Positions 1 through 10,139 of a stretch of 64,000 nucleotides of DNA are shown here, in pieces. Within the stretch, counting starts at the first letter, position 1. The number at the start of each line of letters is the position of its first letter. The notes below the pieces were generated by a model that was given only the letters and a program-made list of their open reading frames with translations, made no database searches and had not been told where the DNA came from. The position numbers and the translations under genes are program-made. Origin of the DNA: Pedobacter fastidiosus (lineage in GTDB: Bacteria > Bacteroidota > Bacteroidia > Sphingobacteriales > Sphingobacteriaceae); assembly GCF_014306625.1 (NCBI RefSeq), contig NZ_JACRYL010000004.1, positions 208,563-272,562 on the forward strand. The letters are read 5' to 3'.

Positions 1-2
1 CT

Positions 3-50
3 TCAGATTTATTGCTTAACACAAATTTAGTTCAAAATCCAGGTTATTAA
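3..50 (+). CDS. C-terminal end of a SusD/RagB-family lipoprotein (partial)
   Basis: Only the last 15 codons and the TAA stop are inside the window; the gene starts to the left. The visible peptide ends in LVQNPGY, which resembles the usual C-terminus of SusD-type glycan-binding lipoproteins. The next gene, 11 nt downstream, is SusE-like, which is the standard susC-susD-susE order. The assignment rests on this short tail plus context. Confidence 0.6.
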   Translation, partial: SDLLLNTNLVQNPGY

Positions 51-61
51 ATCTCCCAATC

Positions 62-1111
62 ATGAAAAGATTAATATATTTCATCCTATTTTTTGTAACT
101 GCTTTTACAGCCTGCAAAAAGGATAATAACATTGTTGCAACAATAAAAACCAATGTTGGTGCACCAATTATAACGATTCCGGTAAATGCTTCAGCAATTG
201 TAATTACTGCTCCCGATACCACAAAAGCCTTTAAAGTAAAATGGAAAAAGGCAGATTTTGGCGTGGCTGTGGTTTTAAATTATACGGTTCAGCTAGATGC
301 TGCTGGCAAAAATTTTGCAAGCGCCGTAAATATTGGTAACTCAAACGCCGATTCAGTTTCTATGTCGCTTGGGAGTTTAAATACTACTTTGCTAAATGTT
401 CTAAATCTAACTGCAAATGCAAAATCAGATGTAGAAATTAGAGTTACCGCAACTTTAAGTAATAACAACAAAATCACTTCGGTACCAATTAAAATTTCGG
501 TTACAACGTATAAAGAGCTGGCGCCAGATAAATTATTTGTTCCTGGAGCTTACCAAAATTGGGCACCAGATGTTGCGCCGTTTATTCGTTTCGTAGCCGA
601 CTCTAAATATGAAGGTTTTGTTTATATGAGTGTGGCCGATCAATTTAAATTTACCTCTGCTGCGGATTGGAACCATATTAATTATGGTGATGGTGGCGCT
701 GGTAAATTAACAACCGATGGTCTTGCTGGTGGTGTAACAGTTAGCGCACCAGGTTATTACAAACTTAATGTAGATACCAAAAACTTAACTTATTCTACCG
801 CTTTAATCCAATCTTTCGGAATTATCGGTTCTGCAACTTCAGGCGTTTGGGACAATTCTACACCAATGACTTATGATAAAACCAATGGCGTTTGGAAAGT
901 TACTGCAAACTTGGTGGCAGGTGCGCTAAAATTCAGAGCAAATAATGTTTGGGATATCAATTTTGGTCCGGCAGATGTAAATGCTTTTACAGGCACATTA
1001 ATTCAAACCAACGATGCCATCACCATTACCGCAAATGGAAATTACACCATCACTATTGATTTTAAACAAGCTACAGCCAACAAATATTTGTACACGGTAG
1101 TTAAAAATTAG
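62..1111 (+). CDS. susE: SusE/SusF-like outer-membrane starch-binding lipoprotein
   Basis: Predicted surface lipoprotein of 349 residues that binds starch or maltodextrin for a SusCD-type importer. The N-terminus is a lipoprotein signal with the lipid-modified Cys at about residue 18 (FTAC). Residues 20-150 resemble the SusE N-terminal Ig-like domain. Two starch-binding-type beta domains follow: about 155-255, opening LFVPGAYQNW, and about 258-349, opening FGIIGSATSGVW. It lies between a SusD tail and GH31/GH13 enzymes, which supports a role in alpha-glucan uptake. Bacteroides SusE and SusF differ in the number of binding domains; with two, this is nearer SusE. A strong hairpin terminator follows, so the enzymes downstream may be made at a lower level. 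Confidence 0.85.
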   Translation: MKRLIYFILFFVTAFTACKKDNNIVATIKTNVGAPIITIPVNASAIVITAPDTTKAFKVKWKKADFGVAVVLNYTVQLDAAGKNFASAVNIGNSNADSVSMSLGSLNTTLLNVLNLTANAKSDVEIRVTATLSNNNKITSVPIKISVTTYKELAPDKLFVPGAYQNWAPDVAPFIRFVADSKYEGFVYMSVADQFKFTSAADWNHINYGDGGAGKLTTDGLAGGVTVSAPGYYKLNVDTKNLTYSTALIQSFGIIGSATSGVWDNSTPMTYDKTNGVWKVTANLVAGALKFRANNVWDINFGPADVNAFTGTLIQTNDAITITANGNYTITIDFKQATANKYLYTVVKN

Positions 1112-1119
1112 ATTCGTAC

Positions 1120-1158
1120 AAGGAAGAACGAAATTAAAAGTTCTCGTTCTTCCTTTTT
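1120..1158 (+). terminator. Rho-independent terminator between susE and the GH31 gene
   Basis: A perfect 12-bp inverted repeat (AAGGAAGAACGA and its complement) encloses a 12-nt loop and runs into five T residues. The next start codon is only 11 nt beyond, so partial read-through into the GH31 gene is likely rather than full separation. Confidence 0.85.
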
Positions 1159-1169
1159 AAATTCTTAAA

Positions 1170-3629
1170 ATGAAATTTAGAAATATATTCTACCAATTCA
1201 TATTCGCACTTGTTTTTTCGCTTTCTGCTTTTAGTCAAACTAAACCCGTTATACAAATTGGGCAAGTAAAGGATGTAAAAATTGGGAAACAGGATGTAGA
1301 CATTACTTTAGATAATGCCTTCGCTAAAATAAGTGTCTATTCCTCATCCGTAATCAGAGTTAGGATAGATCAGAAAGTATTAGATGCTGATTTTTCGTAT
1401 GCAGTTGTCGGGAAACCGTTAGATGTAAAATCCGTGATCACACAAAATGATCAAGAGATAAGCATCACCACAGATTCTTTGAAAGCCGTTATCCAGAAAA
1501 AACCTTTCAGTATAGCATTTTACACTTTGGATGGAAAAGTAATCAATGAAGATGAAAAAGGGTTAACCACCTCTTGGGTTTCATCATCAGTTACTAATTA
1601 TAAAAAAATGCAGGCTGATGAACATTTTGTGGGCTTAGGAGAAAAAACTGGAAATTTAGATCGCAAAGGAAACGGCTATACTAATTGGAACAGTGACGTT
1701 TATGGCTACGCGGTTACTGCTGATCCACTATACTCTACTATTCCATTTTACATTGGTTTGCACCATGGGCTAAACTATGGGTTGTTTTTAGATAATACAT
1801 ATCAATCTGATTTTAATTTTGGAGCAAGCAACAATCGTTTTTCATCTTTCGGTGCGAGAGGAGGAGAACTAAACTATTATTTTATCTACCATAAAAAGGT
1901 AGCAGATATTATCCGTTCTTATACTTATTTAACAGGAAGAATGCCTTTGCCTCCGATGTGGTCGCTTGGTTATCAGCAAAATAGATATAGTTATTATCCA
2001 GAGGCCGAAGTGATGCGCATTGCAAACACATTAAGAGAGAAGAAGATTCCTGCCGATGGAATTACTTTGGACATTCATTATATGGACGCTTACAAGCTCT
2101 TTACATGGAATAAAGATCGTTTTCCAAACCCATTGAAAATGAATACCGATTTAAATAAATTGGGTTTTAAAACAACTGTAATTGTAGATCCTGGAATTAA
2201 GGTAGAAAAAGGCGCAGGTGCTTATGAACGAGGTATTAATGATAATATCTACATTAAATATCTAGATGGAGAACCCTACACAGGTCAGGTTTGGCCGGGT
2301 TGGTGTAATTTTCCTGATTTTACAAGCATAAAAGGAAGGGCTTGGTGGCGCAATGAAGTTAAATTCTTTTCGGCATCTGGTGTAAGTGGCATCTGGAACG
2401 ATATGAATGAAATTGCGACTTGGGGACAAAAAATGCCAGATAATGTGCTATTTGATTACGATGGAAAACAAACAAGTCACTTACAGGCACACAATGTTTA
2501 TGGTTTGCAAATGGCCCGTTCGAGTTATGAAGGAGCCAAAGAAGAATTTAAAGAACGGCCATTTATTTTAACGCGTTCTGGTTATGCTGGGTTGCAACGT
2601 TATACCGCAATCTGGACTGGTGATAATCGGGCAGAAGATGATCATATGCTTGCAGGTGTGCGTTTAATGAATAGTTTGGGCTTAAGTGGCGTTGCGTTTT
2701 CGGGAATGGATATTGGCGGGTTTACCGGAAATCCAACTCCAGCATTATATACAAGATGGATCGAATTGGGGGCATTTACGCCTTACTACAGAAATCATAC
2801 AGCTTTGAATACCAAATCATCAGAACCATGGAGCTTTGGTGAAGATGTTTTAGATATTGCTCGCAATTACATCAGTTTACGTTACCAGTTGTTGCCGTAT
2901 TTATACTCAAATTTTTATGAAGCCACGCAAAGTGGATTACCAATAATGCGTTCATTGGCAATTAATTATACTCACGATCCTAAAATTTTGGATGCTCAGT
3001 TTCAAAATCAATATGAGTTTGGAAACGCCTTTATGGTTGCGCCATTTGAAAGCAGTAAAGAATATGGTAAAATTTATTTTCCGACAGGTAATTGGTACGA
3101 TTTATTTACCGATGCAAAATTGGCTGGAAATCAAGAGAAAATTATTCAGTTGAACGCCAATAAACTTCCTGTTTTTGTAAAGGGAGGAAGCATTATTCCA
3201 CAACAATCGTTGATTCAAAATACTGGTGAAAAACCCACGGATACGTTGACCATTCATATTTATAAAGGCGATGTTGCAAATAGTTTCGTGTATTACGAAG
3301 ATGATGGCAAAAGCTATAATTATGAAAAAGGTGGCTTTTATAAACGCCTAATTACTTTTGATCCAGTAAAAAAACTGATCAATTTTAACCAAGTAGAAGG
3401 AGATTACAAGAGCCAGTTTAAATTTATAAAACTCGCTTTCCATGGTTTTGAAAGTACATCTGGATTTAAAATTGAGAACAAAAAAATCGATTACACTACA
3501 AGTAAGTTTGCTTGGATGGGCGCTGCAAACAATACCGATCCTCAAGCTAACCCATATCCACCTGAAAACTGTTTAATAAAATTTTTTTTGATTAAAAATG
3601 AAGCAGGAAGCATTTTAATAAATTATTAA
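1170..3629 (+). CDS. GH31 alpha-glucosidase, exported
   Basis: Glycoside hydrolase family 31 enzyme of 819 residues, expected to release glucose from alpha-glucans or oligosaccharides in the periplasm or at the outer membrane. Residues 1-22 form a cleavable signal peptide ending in SAFSQ. A beta-sandwich N-terminal domain (about 30-230) precedes the TIM barrel. The nucleophile motif GIWNDMNE places the catalytic Asp at 411, and WTGDNRAEDDH places the acid/base Asp at 485. The C-terminal region (about 620-819) is beta-rich, as in GH31 proximal and distal domains. It sits between SusE and a GH13 amylase with an 11-nt gap to the latter, so these form one starch-degrading unit. Substrate preference (alpha-1,4 or alpha-1,6, or xyloside) cannot be read from the sequence; the Sus context favours alpha-glucosides. 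Confidence 0.92.
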   Translation: MKFRNIFYQFIFALVFSLSAFSQTKPVIQIGQVKDVKIGKQDVDITLDNAFAKISVYSSSVIRVRIDQKVLDADFSYAVVGKPLDVKSVITQNDQEISITTDSLKAVIQKKPFSIAFYTLDGKVINEDEKGLTTSWVSSSVTNYKKMQADEHFVGLGEKTGNLDRKGNGYTNWNSDVYGYAVTADPLYSTIPFYIGLHHGLNYGLFLDNTYQSDFNFGASNNRFSSFGARGGELNYYFIYHKKVADIIRSYTYLTGRMPLPPMWSLGYQQNRYSYYPEAEVMRIANTLREKKIPADGITLDIHYMDAYKLFTWNKDRFPNPLKMNTDLNKLGFKTTVIVDPGIKVEKGAGAYERGINDNIYIKYLDGEPYTGQVWPGWCNFPDFTSIKGRAWWRNEVKFFSASGVSGIWNDMNEIATWGQKMPDNVLFDYDGKQTSHLQAHNVYGLQMARSSYEGAKEEFKERPFILTRSGYAGLQRYTAIWTGDNRAEDDHMLAGVRLMNSLGLSGVAFSGMDIGGFTGNPTPALYTRWIELGAFTPYYRNHTALNTKSSEPWSFGEDVLDIARNYISLRYQLLPYLYSNFYEATQSGLPIMRSLAINYTHDPKILDAQFQNQYEFGNAFMVAPFESSKEYGKIYFPTGNWYDLFTDAKLAGNQEKIIQLNANKLPVFVKGGSIIPQQSLIQNTGEKPTDTLTIHIYKGDVANSFVYYEDDGKSYNYEKGGFYKRLITFDPVKKLINFNQVEGDYKSQFKFIKLAFHGFESTSGFKIENKKIDYTTSKFAWMGAANNTDPQANPYPPENCLIKFFLIKNEAGSILINY

Positions 3630-3640
3630 GAATAAGAAAT

Positions 3641-5065
3641 ATGAAACTCACAAACATCCGTACCCGAATGAAAATATTATCGCTACTCTTTCTAGTTACT
3701 ATTTCGGCTGTTCAATGCAAAAAATCTGGACCTGATTCGCCCACACCAACGCCACCAATTGTAACGCCGACAGATGGTTATAAAGATCCTGTAGCTTATG
3801 GAACACCATTTGCAAAGGTGCCGAATACTCTAGATGCAGTGGTTTATGAGGTAAATCTTCGCTCTTTTAGTCAGCAGGCAAATTTAAAAGGTTTGCAAGA
3901 TCGCTTGGATAATCTTAAAAGTTTGGGCATAAATGTAATTTGGTTAATGCCAATTTATCCCGTTGGGCAATTAAAATCGGCAGGCGGCTTAGGCTCCCCT
4001 TATGCGGTTAAAGATTACAACGCCGTAAATCCAGAATTCGGTACTTTGGATGATTTGAGACTGGTAGTTGAAGAGGCACATAAGAGAGATATTGCCGTAA
4101 TTTTAGATTGGGTTGCAAATCATACTTCGTGGGATAACGCATGGATTAGCAATAAGGCTTGGTACAAACAAGATGCAAATGGAAATATAATAATCCCGCC
4201 AGGTACAAATTGGAATGATGTGGCTGCCTTAAATTACGATAATGCAGATATGCGCAAAGCAATGATTAGGGCAATGAAATATTGGGTTTTAACGGCTAAT
4301 GTAGATGGTTATAGATTTGACGCGGCAGATTTTGTGCCAACAGATTTCTGGAAACAAGCTCTAGATACGCTAAAAAAATTCGATACCAGAAAGCTGATTT
4401 TATTGGGTGAAGGAAGTAAAAAAGAACAATTAACAGCAGGTTTCCAACTCAATTATGCCTTTGATTATTACAACACTTTAAAGGGGATTTTTGCTGATAC
4501 GCAAGCACCAAGCTCCATTTTTGCAACCAATACCAATGAAAATAATACCTTGGTTAGTGGAAGTTACAAATTGCGATACATTACCAACCACGATGTTACA
4601 TCTTCTGATGGAAGTGCAATAACCATTTATAAGGGTAAGCAAGGTGCTTTAGCTGCATTCGTTTTGGCCAGTACAATGGATGGAACGCCGCTTTTATACA
4701 ATGGACAGGAGGTTGGTTGCCCTAAAAAGATTGATTTTTTTTACAAAGATGCAATTGATTGGACCACAAATCCAGATATGCTTGATGAATATAAAAAGCT
4801 AATTGCATTTAGAAAAACCAGCGAAGCTGTAAAAAGAGGAGCGCTAACAGTTTTTAATAATACAGACATTATTGCTTATGAAAAAGTTTCTGGAACGGAT
4901 GATGTTGTTATCTTAGTTAATGCTAGGGCCACGGCAATTAATTACGCTTTGCCTGCAACTTTACAAAATACAACTTGGAAAAATGCACTTACTTTGGATA
5001 ATGTTGCCCTAGCTACTCAGCTTACGTTGCAACCTTATCAATATTTAATCTTGAAGAAAAACTAA
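3641..5065 (+). CDS. GH13 alpha-amylase, lipoprotein (SusG-like role)
   Basis: Alpha-amylase family enzyme of 474 residues, probably surface-anchored. A lipoprotein signal ends at Cys 27 (AVQC), followed by a Pro/Thr-rich linker. The start at 3641 gives a basic N-terminus; the internal ATG at 3668 is also possible and keeps the signal peptide. GH13 conserved regions are all present: DWVANH (region I), GYRFDAADF with nucleophile Asp 227 (region II), LLGEGS with acid/base Glu 257 (region III), and ITNHD with Asp 318 (region IV). A short beta domain ends the protein. It is immediately downstream of the GH31 gene and is followed by a terminator, so it closes the Sus-like operon. It is shorter than Bacteroides SusG, with no obvious inserted binding module. 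Confidence 0.9.
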   Translation: MKLTNIRTRMKILSLLFLVTISAVQCKKSGPDSPTPTPPIVTPTDGYKDPVAYGTPFAKVPNTLDAVVYEVNLRSFSQQANLKGLQDRLDNLKSLGINVIWLMPIYPVGQLKSAGGLGSPYAVKDYNAVNPEFGTLDDLRLVVEEAHKRDIAVILDWVANHTSWDNAWISNKAWYKQDANGNIIIPPGTNWNDVAALNYDNADMRKAMIRAMKYWVLTANVDGYRFDAADFVPTDFWKQALDTLKKFDTRKLILLGEGSKKEQLTAGFQLNYAFDYYNTLKGIFADTQAPSSIFATNTNENNTLVSGSYKLRYITNHDVTSSDGSAITIYKGKQGALAAFVLASTMDGTPLLYNGQEVGCPKKIDFFYKDAIDWTTNPDMLDEYKKLIAFRKTSEAVKRGALTVFNNTDIIAYEKVSGTDDVVILVNARATAINYALPATLQNTTWKNALTLDNVALATQLTLQPYQYLILKKN

Positions 5066-5095
5066 TTTCAAATACACAAATGGTTTTAGCAATAG

Positions 5096-5124
5096 GCTCT
5101 AGCATTAATTTGTTAGAGCTTTTT
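5096..5124 (+). terminator. Terminator closing the Sus-like operon
   Basis: GCTCTA pairs with TAGAGC across a 12-nt loop and is followed by a run of T residues, 30 nt after the amylase stop codon. Confidence 0.7.
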
Positions 5125-5189
5125 GTTTTAATTTATTTTTAGTGTAGCGTTTCCGCAGTATCATTCGTTTTAGAAATAAATTATTACTT

Positions 5190-5594
5190 ATGAAACCAAA
5201 CGCTAAAACCTTTTTGTTGCTCTTCATTACAATGGCTATGTTTTCGGCTTTGTTTTTTACCTGCAAAGAGCCTGGCCTGAGGACTAAAAGCGTCGATGAA
5301 CAAATTCTCAAAGTACTTTACTCGGATATAGAAAAGCAAGCACATCAATATCCATGTGAAAATGCTGGCGAATGGAAGTTTGTAGAGGTTGGATCAAGAC
5401 CTTGTGGTGGAGCATCAGGATTTATTGCCTATTCTTCAAAGGTTGATGAGAAAGCCCTTTTTGAAAAGATAAAATTATTTACAGAAAAAGAAGCTATTTA
5501 TAATGAGAAATATAATGCTATGGGGCCTTGTGCAATTATTGTGGCGCCAAAAGGCGTGGCTTGCGAAAATGGAAAACCAAAGCTCACTTATTAA
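5190..5594 (+). CDS. Small putative lipoprotein, function unknown
   Basis: A 134-residue protein with an N-terminal hydrophobic export signal ending in FFTC (Cys about residue 29), so it is probably lipidated. The mature part has four Cys residues (YPCENAG, RPCGGAS, GPCAII, VACENG), which could make two disulfides in the periplasm. I do not recognise the family. It lies alone between a terminator and a second small lipoprotein gene, with a 143-nt gap to the latter, so shared transcription is uncertain. Confidence 0.65.
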   Translation: MKPNAKTFLLLFITMAMFSALFFTCKEPGLRTKSVDEQILKVLYSDIEKQAHQYPCENAGEWKFVEVGSRPCGGASGFIAYSSKVDEKALFEKIKLFTEKEAIYNEKYNAMGPCAIIVAPKGVACENGKPKLTY

Positions 5595-5737
5595 TCATTA
5601 AAAAGATAATCTTAAAATTCTTATCAAGTAAAAACACCTTTCTGTAACGGTTTTGAACCTTTCCACATATCATCCTTTATAGAATTAAAACGTTTATTAA
5701 TCTTTACAAACTAATCAAAGCAAGTAACCCAATTATT

Positions 5738-6118
5738 ATGAAGAGGCTCTCAATTCTTTCCATTTTGCTACTTTTTGTTGTCTTACACTTTTCATGCGAA
5801 AAAGATGTTCAAACAAAAATGTGCTATCAAGTAAAATACATTTCCGCTTATTGTCCAAATCAAGATGCTTCTTTAGTGAGCTTTACAGCTAAAAATAAAG
5901 ATGCTACGCCAATATTAGATAGTAATGGAGATGTAATCGATTATCAAGCTGCATTGCTTAACGTTCCTGAAAAATTTAAAGTTCCAGGGAAAATTTTCTA
6001 TGTAAAATACCATTATAAAGATGGCGAAGAAGAAAGTGTTCCTTGTCCGGCAATTACACTACCTGTAAAGGTTTTGTCTGCAGATGGAGTATCAGCAGAA
6101 GATTGTAATTCAAACTAA
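5738..6118 (+). CDS. Small putative lipoprotein, function unknown
   Basis: A 126-residue protein with a signal peptide and lipobox-like HFSC (Cys about residue 20). The mature part has further Cys residues (KMCYQ, AYCPNQ, VPCPAI, EDCNSN), again suggesting disulfides in the periplasm or on the cell surface. No known domain was recognised. A strong bidirectional terminator follows directly after the stop codon. Confidence 0.65.
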   Translation: MKRLSILSILLLFVVLHFSCEKDVQTKMCYQVKYISAYCPNQDASLVSFTAKNKDATPILDSNGDVIDYQAALLNVPEKFKVPGKIFYVKYHYKDGEEESVPCPAITLPVKVLSADGVSAEDCNSN

Positions 6119-6120
6119 TT

Positions 6121-6166
6121 AAAAGCTGTTGTGTATTCCAGTTTATGGTAGCACAACAGCTTTTTT
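6121..6166. terminator. Bidirectional terminator between convergent genes
   Basis: A perfect 13-bp stem (AAAAGCTGTTGTG with its complement) around an 18-nt loop, with A and T runs on either side, lies exactly between the plus-strand lipoprotein stop and the minus-strand peptidase stop. It can serve both genes. Confidence 0.9.
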
Positions 6167-6169
6167 AAT

Positions 6170-6796
6170 TTATTTTACGTATTCCTTAATAAAGATTTGA
6201 GGGTTATAATACCTTTCATTCAATTGTGTTTTGTTCATGGTAAGCCAGCTTGCACAGCCGTAATCATCAAACTTCTTTCTAATCTCTAAGTGAAGGTGAT
6301 GATAGTCTCCACCATATTTTTTGCTTTCCGCAGGCGTAAATAATCTTGCTAGTTTAGTGTGTTCATTAACCTGCTGACCAGAGTTTACGTAAACTTCCTT
6401 TAAGTGTTTGTAGGTTGTAAACATAATGGTTCCATTTTTCAGTTGGTGCTTTATAACAACGGTACGTTGGTTTTCTGTTAAATGGATAGAGCAAACAACG
6501 CCATTTGCCATTGCAAATACACTTACTAATTTATCTTTCGGCTTTGCCGGATTAACATCTATAGCGGTGTGAATATGGCCTTTTAAAAAGCTATCGCGAT
6601 GATCGCCAAAAATGCTAATGATTTTTAAGTTTTTTACATTTTTGCGGTCTCCACCCTCGAAAGGCAAAAACCATTGATCGGCAATTTTAGCAGGAGCAAC
6701 ATCTACGTAATAGGGTTTCCATCGATTTTTATCGCTCTCTATGGTTGGCGTTTGAAAAAAAAATGCAGAAAAGAGAATAAAAAGAATTGATCTCAT
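6170..6796 (-). CDS. M23-family (LytM-type) peptidase, exported
   Basis: A 208-residue protein with a short signal peptide and a lysostaphin-type M23 metallopeptidase domain at about residues 65-185. The zinc-site signature is visible: HTAID (His and Asp ligands four residues apart) and HLH late in the domain. Members of this family cut peptide crosslinks in peptidoglycan or act as inactive activators of amidases; the intact zinc ligands favour an active enzyme. It is convergent with the preceding lipoprotein gene and 125 nt from the upstream metallophosphoesterase gene on the same strand. There are no accessory LysM or coiled-coil regions. Confidence 0.8.
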   Translation of the reverse strand: MRSILFILFSAFFFQTPTIESDKNRWKPYYVDVAPAKIADQWFLPFEGGDRKNVKNLKIISIFGDHRDSFLKGHIHTAIDVNPAKPKDKLVSVFAMANGVVCSIHLTENQRTVVIKHQLKNGTIMFTTYKHLKEVYVNSGQQVNEHTKLARLFTPAESKKYGGDYHHLHLEIRKKFDDYGCASWLTMNKTQLNERYYNPQIFIKEYVK

Positions 6797-6920
6797 GCTT
6801 AGATTGGTTTAAAAAAACAAGATAAGATTTTATTCTTTATGGTTGTTGATCAAACATCAATACTGAATCCTTGGTCCGTGTCTTCACGTACCAATATTTA
6901 GGCCTTCAATAATCTTCTAA

Positions 6921-8138
6921 TCATTTTTTCTTTAATTCAATTACTGTAATCTCTGGCCAAATACCAATCCGACCAGAAAAGCCAAGAAAGCCAAAACCTC
7001 TGTTTACATTAAGATATCTTCCGTTTTCGGTTTTGATACCCGCCCAATGTTTGTAACGATATTTTACTGGACTCCATTTAATTCCGAAGGCTTCTATTCC
7101 AAACTGCATCCCGTGGGTATGGCCCGCTAAAGAAAGCTGAATTTTTGAAGGATTGTTTTTAACTTGGGCATCCCAATGAGAAGGATCGTGAGATAAAAGA
7201 ATTTTGAAATCATCAACAGATGTGTTCTGTAATGCTTTTTTCAAATCGCCACGTTCTCCAAAACCTATTCCCCAGTTTTCTATTCCGGCAAGAATAATTT
7301 TTTGATCACCTTTGGTTAATTCTACGTGCTCATCCAACAGCAATCTAAATCCCAGTTCTTTATGATAATCTTTTAATTGTTGGAGATTTTGAGTTTTAGC
7401 CAACTCTGATGGCCACTTTACATAGTCGCCATAATCGTGATTTCCTAGAACAGAGAATTGCCCGAAAGGTGCTTTAATTTGCGAGAAATGGCCAATATAA
7501 GGTTTAATCTCTTCTGAAGCATTGTTTACCAAATCACCTGTAAAAACAAATAGATCGCTCTTTTGAGCATTAATCATATCAATTCCTTTCTGTACCGCTT
7601 TTGGATTTGTAAAACTTCCGGCGTGTACATCAGAGATTTGAGTTAAAGTAAAGCCATCAAAATTTGATGGTAAATCATCAAAATATAAAGTATGCTTAAT
7701 CACTCGGTACGCATATTTCCCTTGGGTAATTCCGTAAGCAAACAAAGCAATGGTTAAGCAGAACATTACAAAAGCAATATCTACCCAATAATTGCTTCTT
7801 GTTAGCCAATGATAACCTTCAGCTTGGAAATTTGAGGTAAGTGCTAAAACAAATCTATAGAAATCGCCCAAGAGCAGAAATAAAGCAAAAACAAACTCCG
7901 CAACAAAAACAATTAAAAAGGCGTGACTAACAATCTGAAAAAAACGATTCATGCCTTGAATCCGCATTTGTTGGATGGCATAAAAAAGCGTAAAGGTTAA
8001 GCCAACAATGAAAATCCAAAAAATAGGACTTAAATATGTAGAACTATTTAAGGTGCTTAAGCCAGATAAAACGTAAGCATTAAGCGCTAAAAATAATAGG
8101 GTAATTATGAGGATTGGTAATAAACTGAGTCTTTTCAT
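6921..8138 (-). CDS. Membrane-anchored metallophosphoesterase (YkuE/YaeI-like)
   Basis: Calcineurin-like phosphoesterase of 405 residues. About five hydrophobic segments occupy residues 1-150 and anchor the catalytic domain (about 155-400). Metal-binding motifs occur in order: DVHAG, GDLVNN, GNHDYGDY, LLSHDP and AGHTHG. Homologues such as YaeI and YkuE act on lipids or other membrane-proximal phosphoesters, but the substrate here is unknown. I chose the ATG at 8138; extending to 8150 would need a TTG codon and adds only four residues. The gene is on its own between the M23 peptidase and the hybrid kinase. Confidence 0.85.
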   Translation of the reverse strand: MKRLSLLPILIITLLFLALNAYVLSGLSTLNSSTYLSPIFWIFIVGLTFTLFYAIQQMRIQGMNRFFQIVSHAFLIVFVAEFVFALFLLLGDFYRFVLALTSNFQAEGYHWLTRSNYWVDIAFVMFCLTIALFAYGITQGKYAYRVIKHTLYFDDLPSNFDGFTLTQISDVHAGSFTNPKAVQKGIDMINAQKSDLFVFTGDLVNNASEEIKPYIGHFSQIKAPFGQFSVLGNHDYGDYVKWPSELAKTQNLQQLKDYHKELGFRLLLDEHVELTKGDQKIILAGIENWGIGFGERGDLKKALQNTSVDDFKILLSHDPSHWDAQVKNNPSKIQLSLAGHTHGMQFGIEAFGIKWSPVKYRYKHWAGIKTENGRYLNVNRGFGFLGFSGRIGIWPEITVIELKKK

Positions 8139-8238
8139 TAAAAAATGCAATTAAAATTTAAGTAAAATTAGATTTTAAACGCAGATTAAAATGCTTGTAA
8201 GCTGTGGTTTACGTATTTTGACTGTTGTTTGATTAATG

Positions 8239-10011
8239 TTAATTCGCTTTAGTCCACTTAATCATTACCGATCTTAAATCATCAAGTGTAAAGGGTTTTG
8301 CCAAAAAATCTTTCATTCCAGCATTTAAACAAGCATCTTTATCCGTTTGCATGGCATTGGCACTGCATCCAATTATAACAGGAGGCTGAACGTTTCTTGA
8401 TTCATATTGCTTCAAAATTTCTGATGTTGCGGTTAAGCCATCCATTTCTGGCATTTGCATATCCATTAAAATTATATTGAAATGTTCCTCATCTACTTTT
8501 TCTACAGCCTCAACGCCATTATTGGCAATCTCATATTTATAACCAGATTTTTGAAGCATTTTTGAAACTACAATCTGATTAAAAACATTATCCTCAGCTA
8601 TTAAAATGCGCATTCCAGCTATGGGAAGATTATTTTTATTTGGAATAAGGTTTGTGTTTTTGGCTAACAAACTTGTATGATAGGCTTCTACCGGAATTGT
8701 AAAAGTAAATGCAGAACCCACATTTATTTGGCTTACAGCAGCAATTTCTCCGCCCATCATTTCTGCAAGTTTCCTGCAAATAAGTAAGCCTAAGCCGGCT
8801 CCACCAAATTTTCTGGTAATGGTTGGGTTAATTTGAGAAAAAGGTAAGAAAAGTTTTTTTATATCCTCCTCGGCAATTCCGATTCCTGTATCTTTTAATA
8901 TGGAAGTAAGAAAGCCTCTGCCATTTTGAATAGAATATTTTACAATCAGCTTAACATATCCTGATTCTGTAAACTTGACGGCATTGCTTAATAAGTTGAT
9001 TATGATTTGTTTGTATCGAATTTCATCTGTAATAATATATTCTGGCGTGGTCGATTCTACTTCTAGAATTAAGCTTATATTCTTCTTGCTGAAAAGAGGT
9101 TTTACAATATCTTCCGCATCTTTAATGCAATTTCTAAATTCAAATGGATGGTTATGGATTTCCATTTTATTCGCTTCAATTCGTGAAATATCGAGTAAAT
9201 CATTCACAATATCAATCATGATACTGTTACTTGCCTGCAAAGTATTTAAAAGTTCGGATTGCTCGGTGTCCAGTTTAGTTAATTTTAAAAGTTCAGATGC
9301 ACCAGTTATGCCGTTTAATGGTGTTCTAATTTCATGACTCATATTGGCCAGAAATCTCGATTTAGCCTTGGTAGAAGATTCTGCCTCTTCTTTGGCAATT
9401 AACAGTTCTTGTTGAGACATTTCCAAGCGTTGTTTACTTTTCGTTAAAAGAAAACGTTCATAATCTGATACTTTTCTGTACACGATTAACATGAAAATCA
9501 TCATGAAAGAAATATTCAAGAAAGCGAAAATTAAATCGAAATTTCTAGCAGAATCATTTGGGTAGGGAGTAATTAATGATGGAAAAATATGCTCTAAAAC
9601 AATGCAAGATCCAGCAGTAGCAATAAAAAAAAAGACAAATAATAATTGAAATTTTTTTGAAAGCGAGAGAATCGCAACGCTTAAATAAAATATTAAAAAA
9701 ACTGGTGTAGAGCCAAGTGAGCCTCCATTTAAAAACCACGATGGAAACATGGTTATGCAATTGAAAATGAAATACCAAAATCGGCCGTTTTCCGAAATTT
9801 TATCTTGTAGTGCAAAATAGTAAAACGTGGAATGAACAATAATGTAGAAAATAATTAATAAGTTATTTAGCCAGGTTAATCCTAAAATTAAATTGCAAAT
9901 TATGCTAATGGCAGAAACAATAACCAGGCATAAGCAAAGAACTGCGAACAACTTTGATTCGATGCTAATTTTACGATTCCCAATATTTAATAGACTGATA
10001 TTTTTTAGCAT
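8239..10011 (-). CDS. Hybrid sensor histidine kinase / response regulator
   Basis: A 590-residue inner-membrane signalling protein. About six transmembrane helices fill residues 15-185 with no large periplasmic sensor, so it probably senses in or near the membrane. A short coiled coil leads to the HisKA domain (phospho-accepting His in [11 protein letters not shown]) and an HATPase domain with N-box [15 protein letters not shown] and GGAGLGL. A C-terminal receiver domain follows, with the phospho-acceptor in [11 protein letters not shown] and the conserved Lys in LAKPF. There is no HPt or output domain, so a separate phosphotransfer partner is expected elsewhere. The ATG at 10011 is preferred over a TTG at 10065. 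It is divergent from the Rrf2 gene. Confidence 0.9.
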   Translation of the reverse strand: MLKNISLLNIGNRKISIESKLFAVLCLCLVIVSAISIICNLILGLTWLNNLLIIFYIIVHSTFYYFALQDKISENGRFWYFIFNCITMFPSWFLNGGSLGSTPVFLIFYLSVAILSLSKKFQLLFVFFFIATAGSCIVLEHIFPSLITPYPNDSARNFDLIFAFLNISFMMIFMLIVYRKVSDYERFLLTKSKQRLEMSQQELLIAKEEAESSTKAKSRFLANMSHEIRTPLNGITGASELLKLTKLDTEQSELLNTLQASNSIMIDIVNDLLDISRIEANKMEIHNHPFEFRNCIKDAEDIVKPLFSKKNISLILEVESTTPEYIITDEIRYKQIIINLLSNAVKFTESGYVKLIVKYSIQNGRGFLTSILKDTGIGIAEEDIKKLFLPFSQINPTITRKFGGAGLGLLICRKLAEMMGGEIAAVSQINVGSAFTFTIPVEAYHTSLLAKNTNLIPNKNNLPIAGMRILIAEDNVFNQIVVSKMLQKSGYKYEIANNGVEAVEKVDEEHFNIILMDMQMPEMDGLTATSEILKQYESRNVQPPVIIGCSANAMQTDKDACLNAGMKDFLAKPFTLDDLRSVMIKWTKAN

Positions 10012-10098
10012 TAAAAGTTGTTTTTTAGATAAATATAAAGAATTGCAGTAATTTTTGTACGTCAATAAATATTTACTGTTAATCGTTGTATTTATCGC

Positions 10099-10132
10099 TT
10101 GTTTTATATATTACATACTTTTATTAGCTTTG
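10099..10132 (+). promoter_or_regulatory. Probable promoter of the Rrf2 regulator gene
   Basis: TAGCTTTG at 10125-10132 is an exact match to the Bacteroidota -7 element TAnnTTTG. A TTG at 10099-10101 may be the -33 element, though the spacer (23 nt) is long. The -7 box ends 7 nt before the ATG, so the transcript would be leaderless or nearly so. Confidence 0.6.
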
Positions 10133-10139
10133 TGCAAAT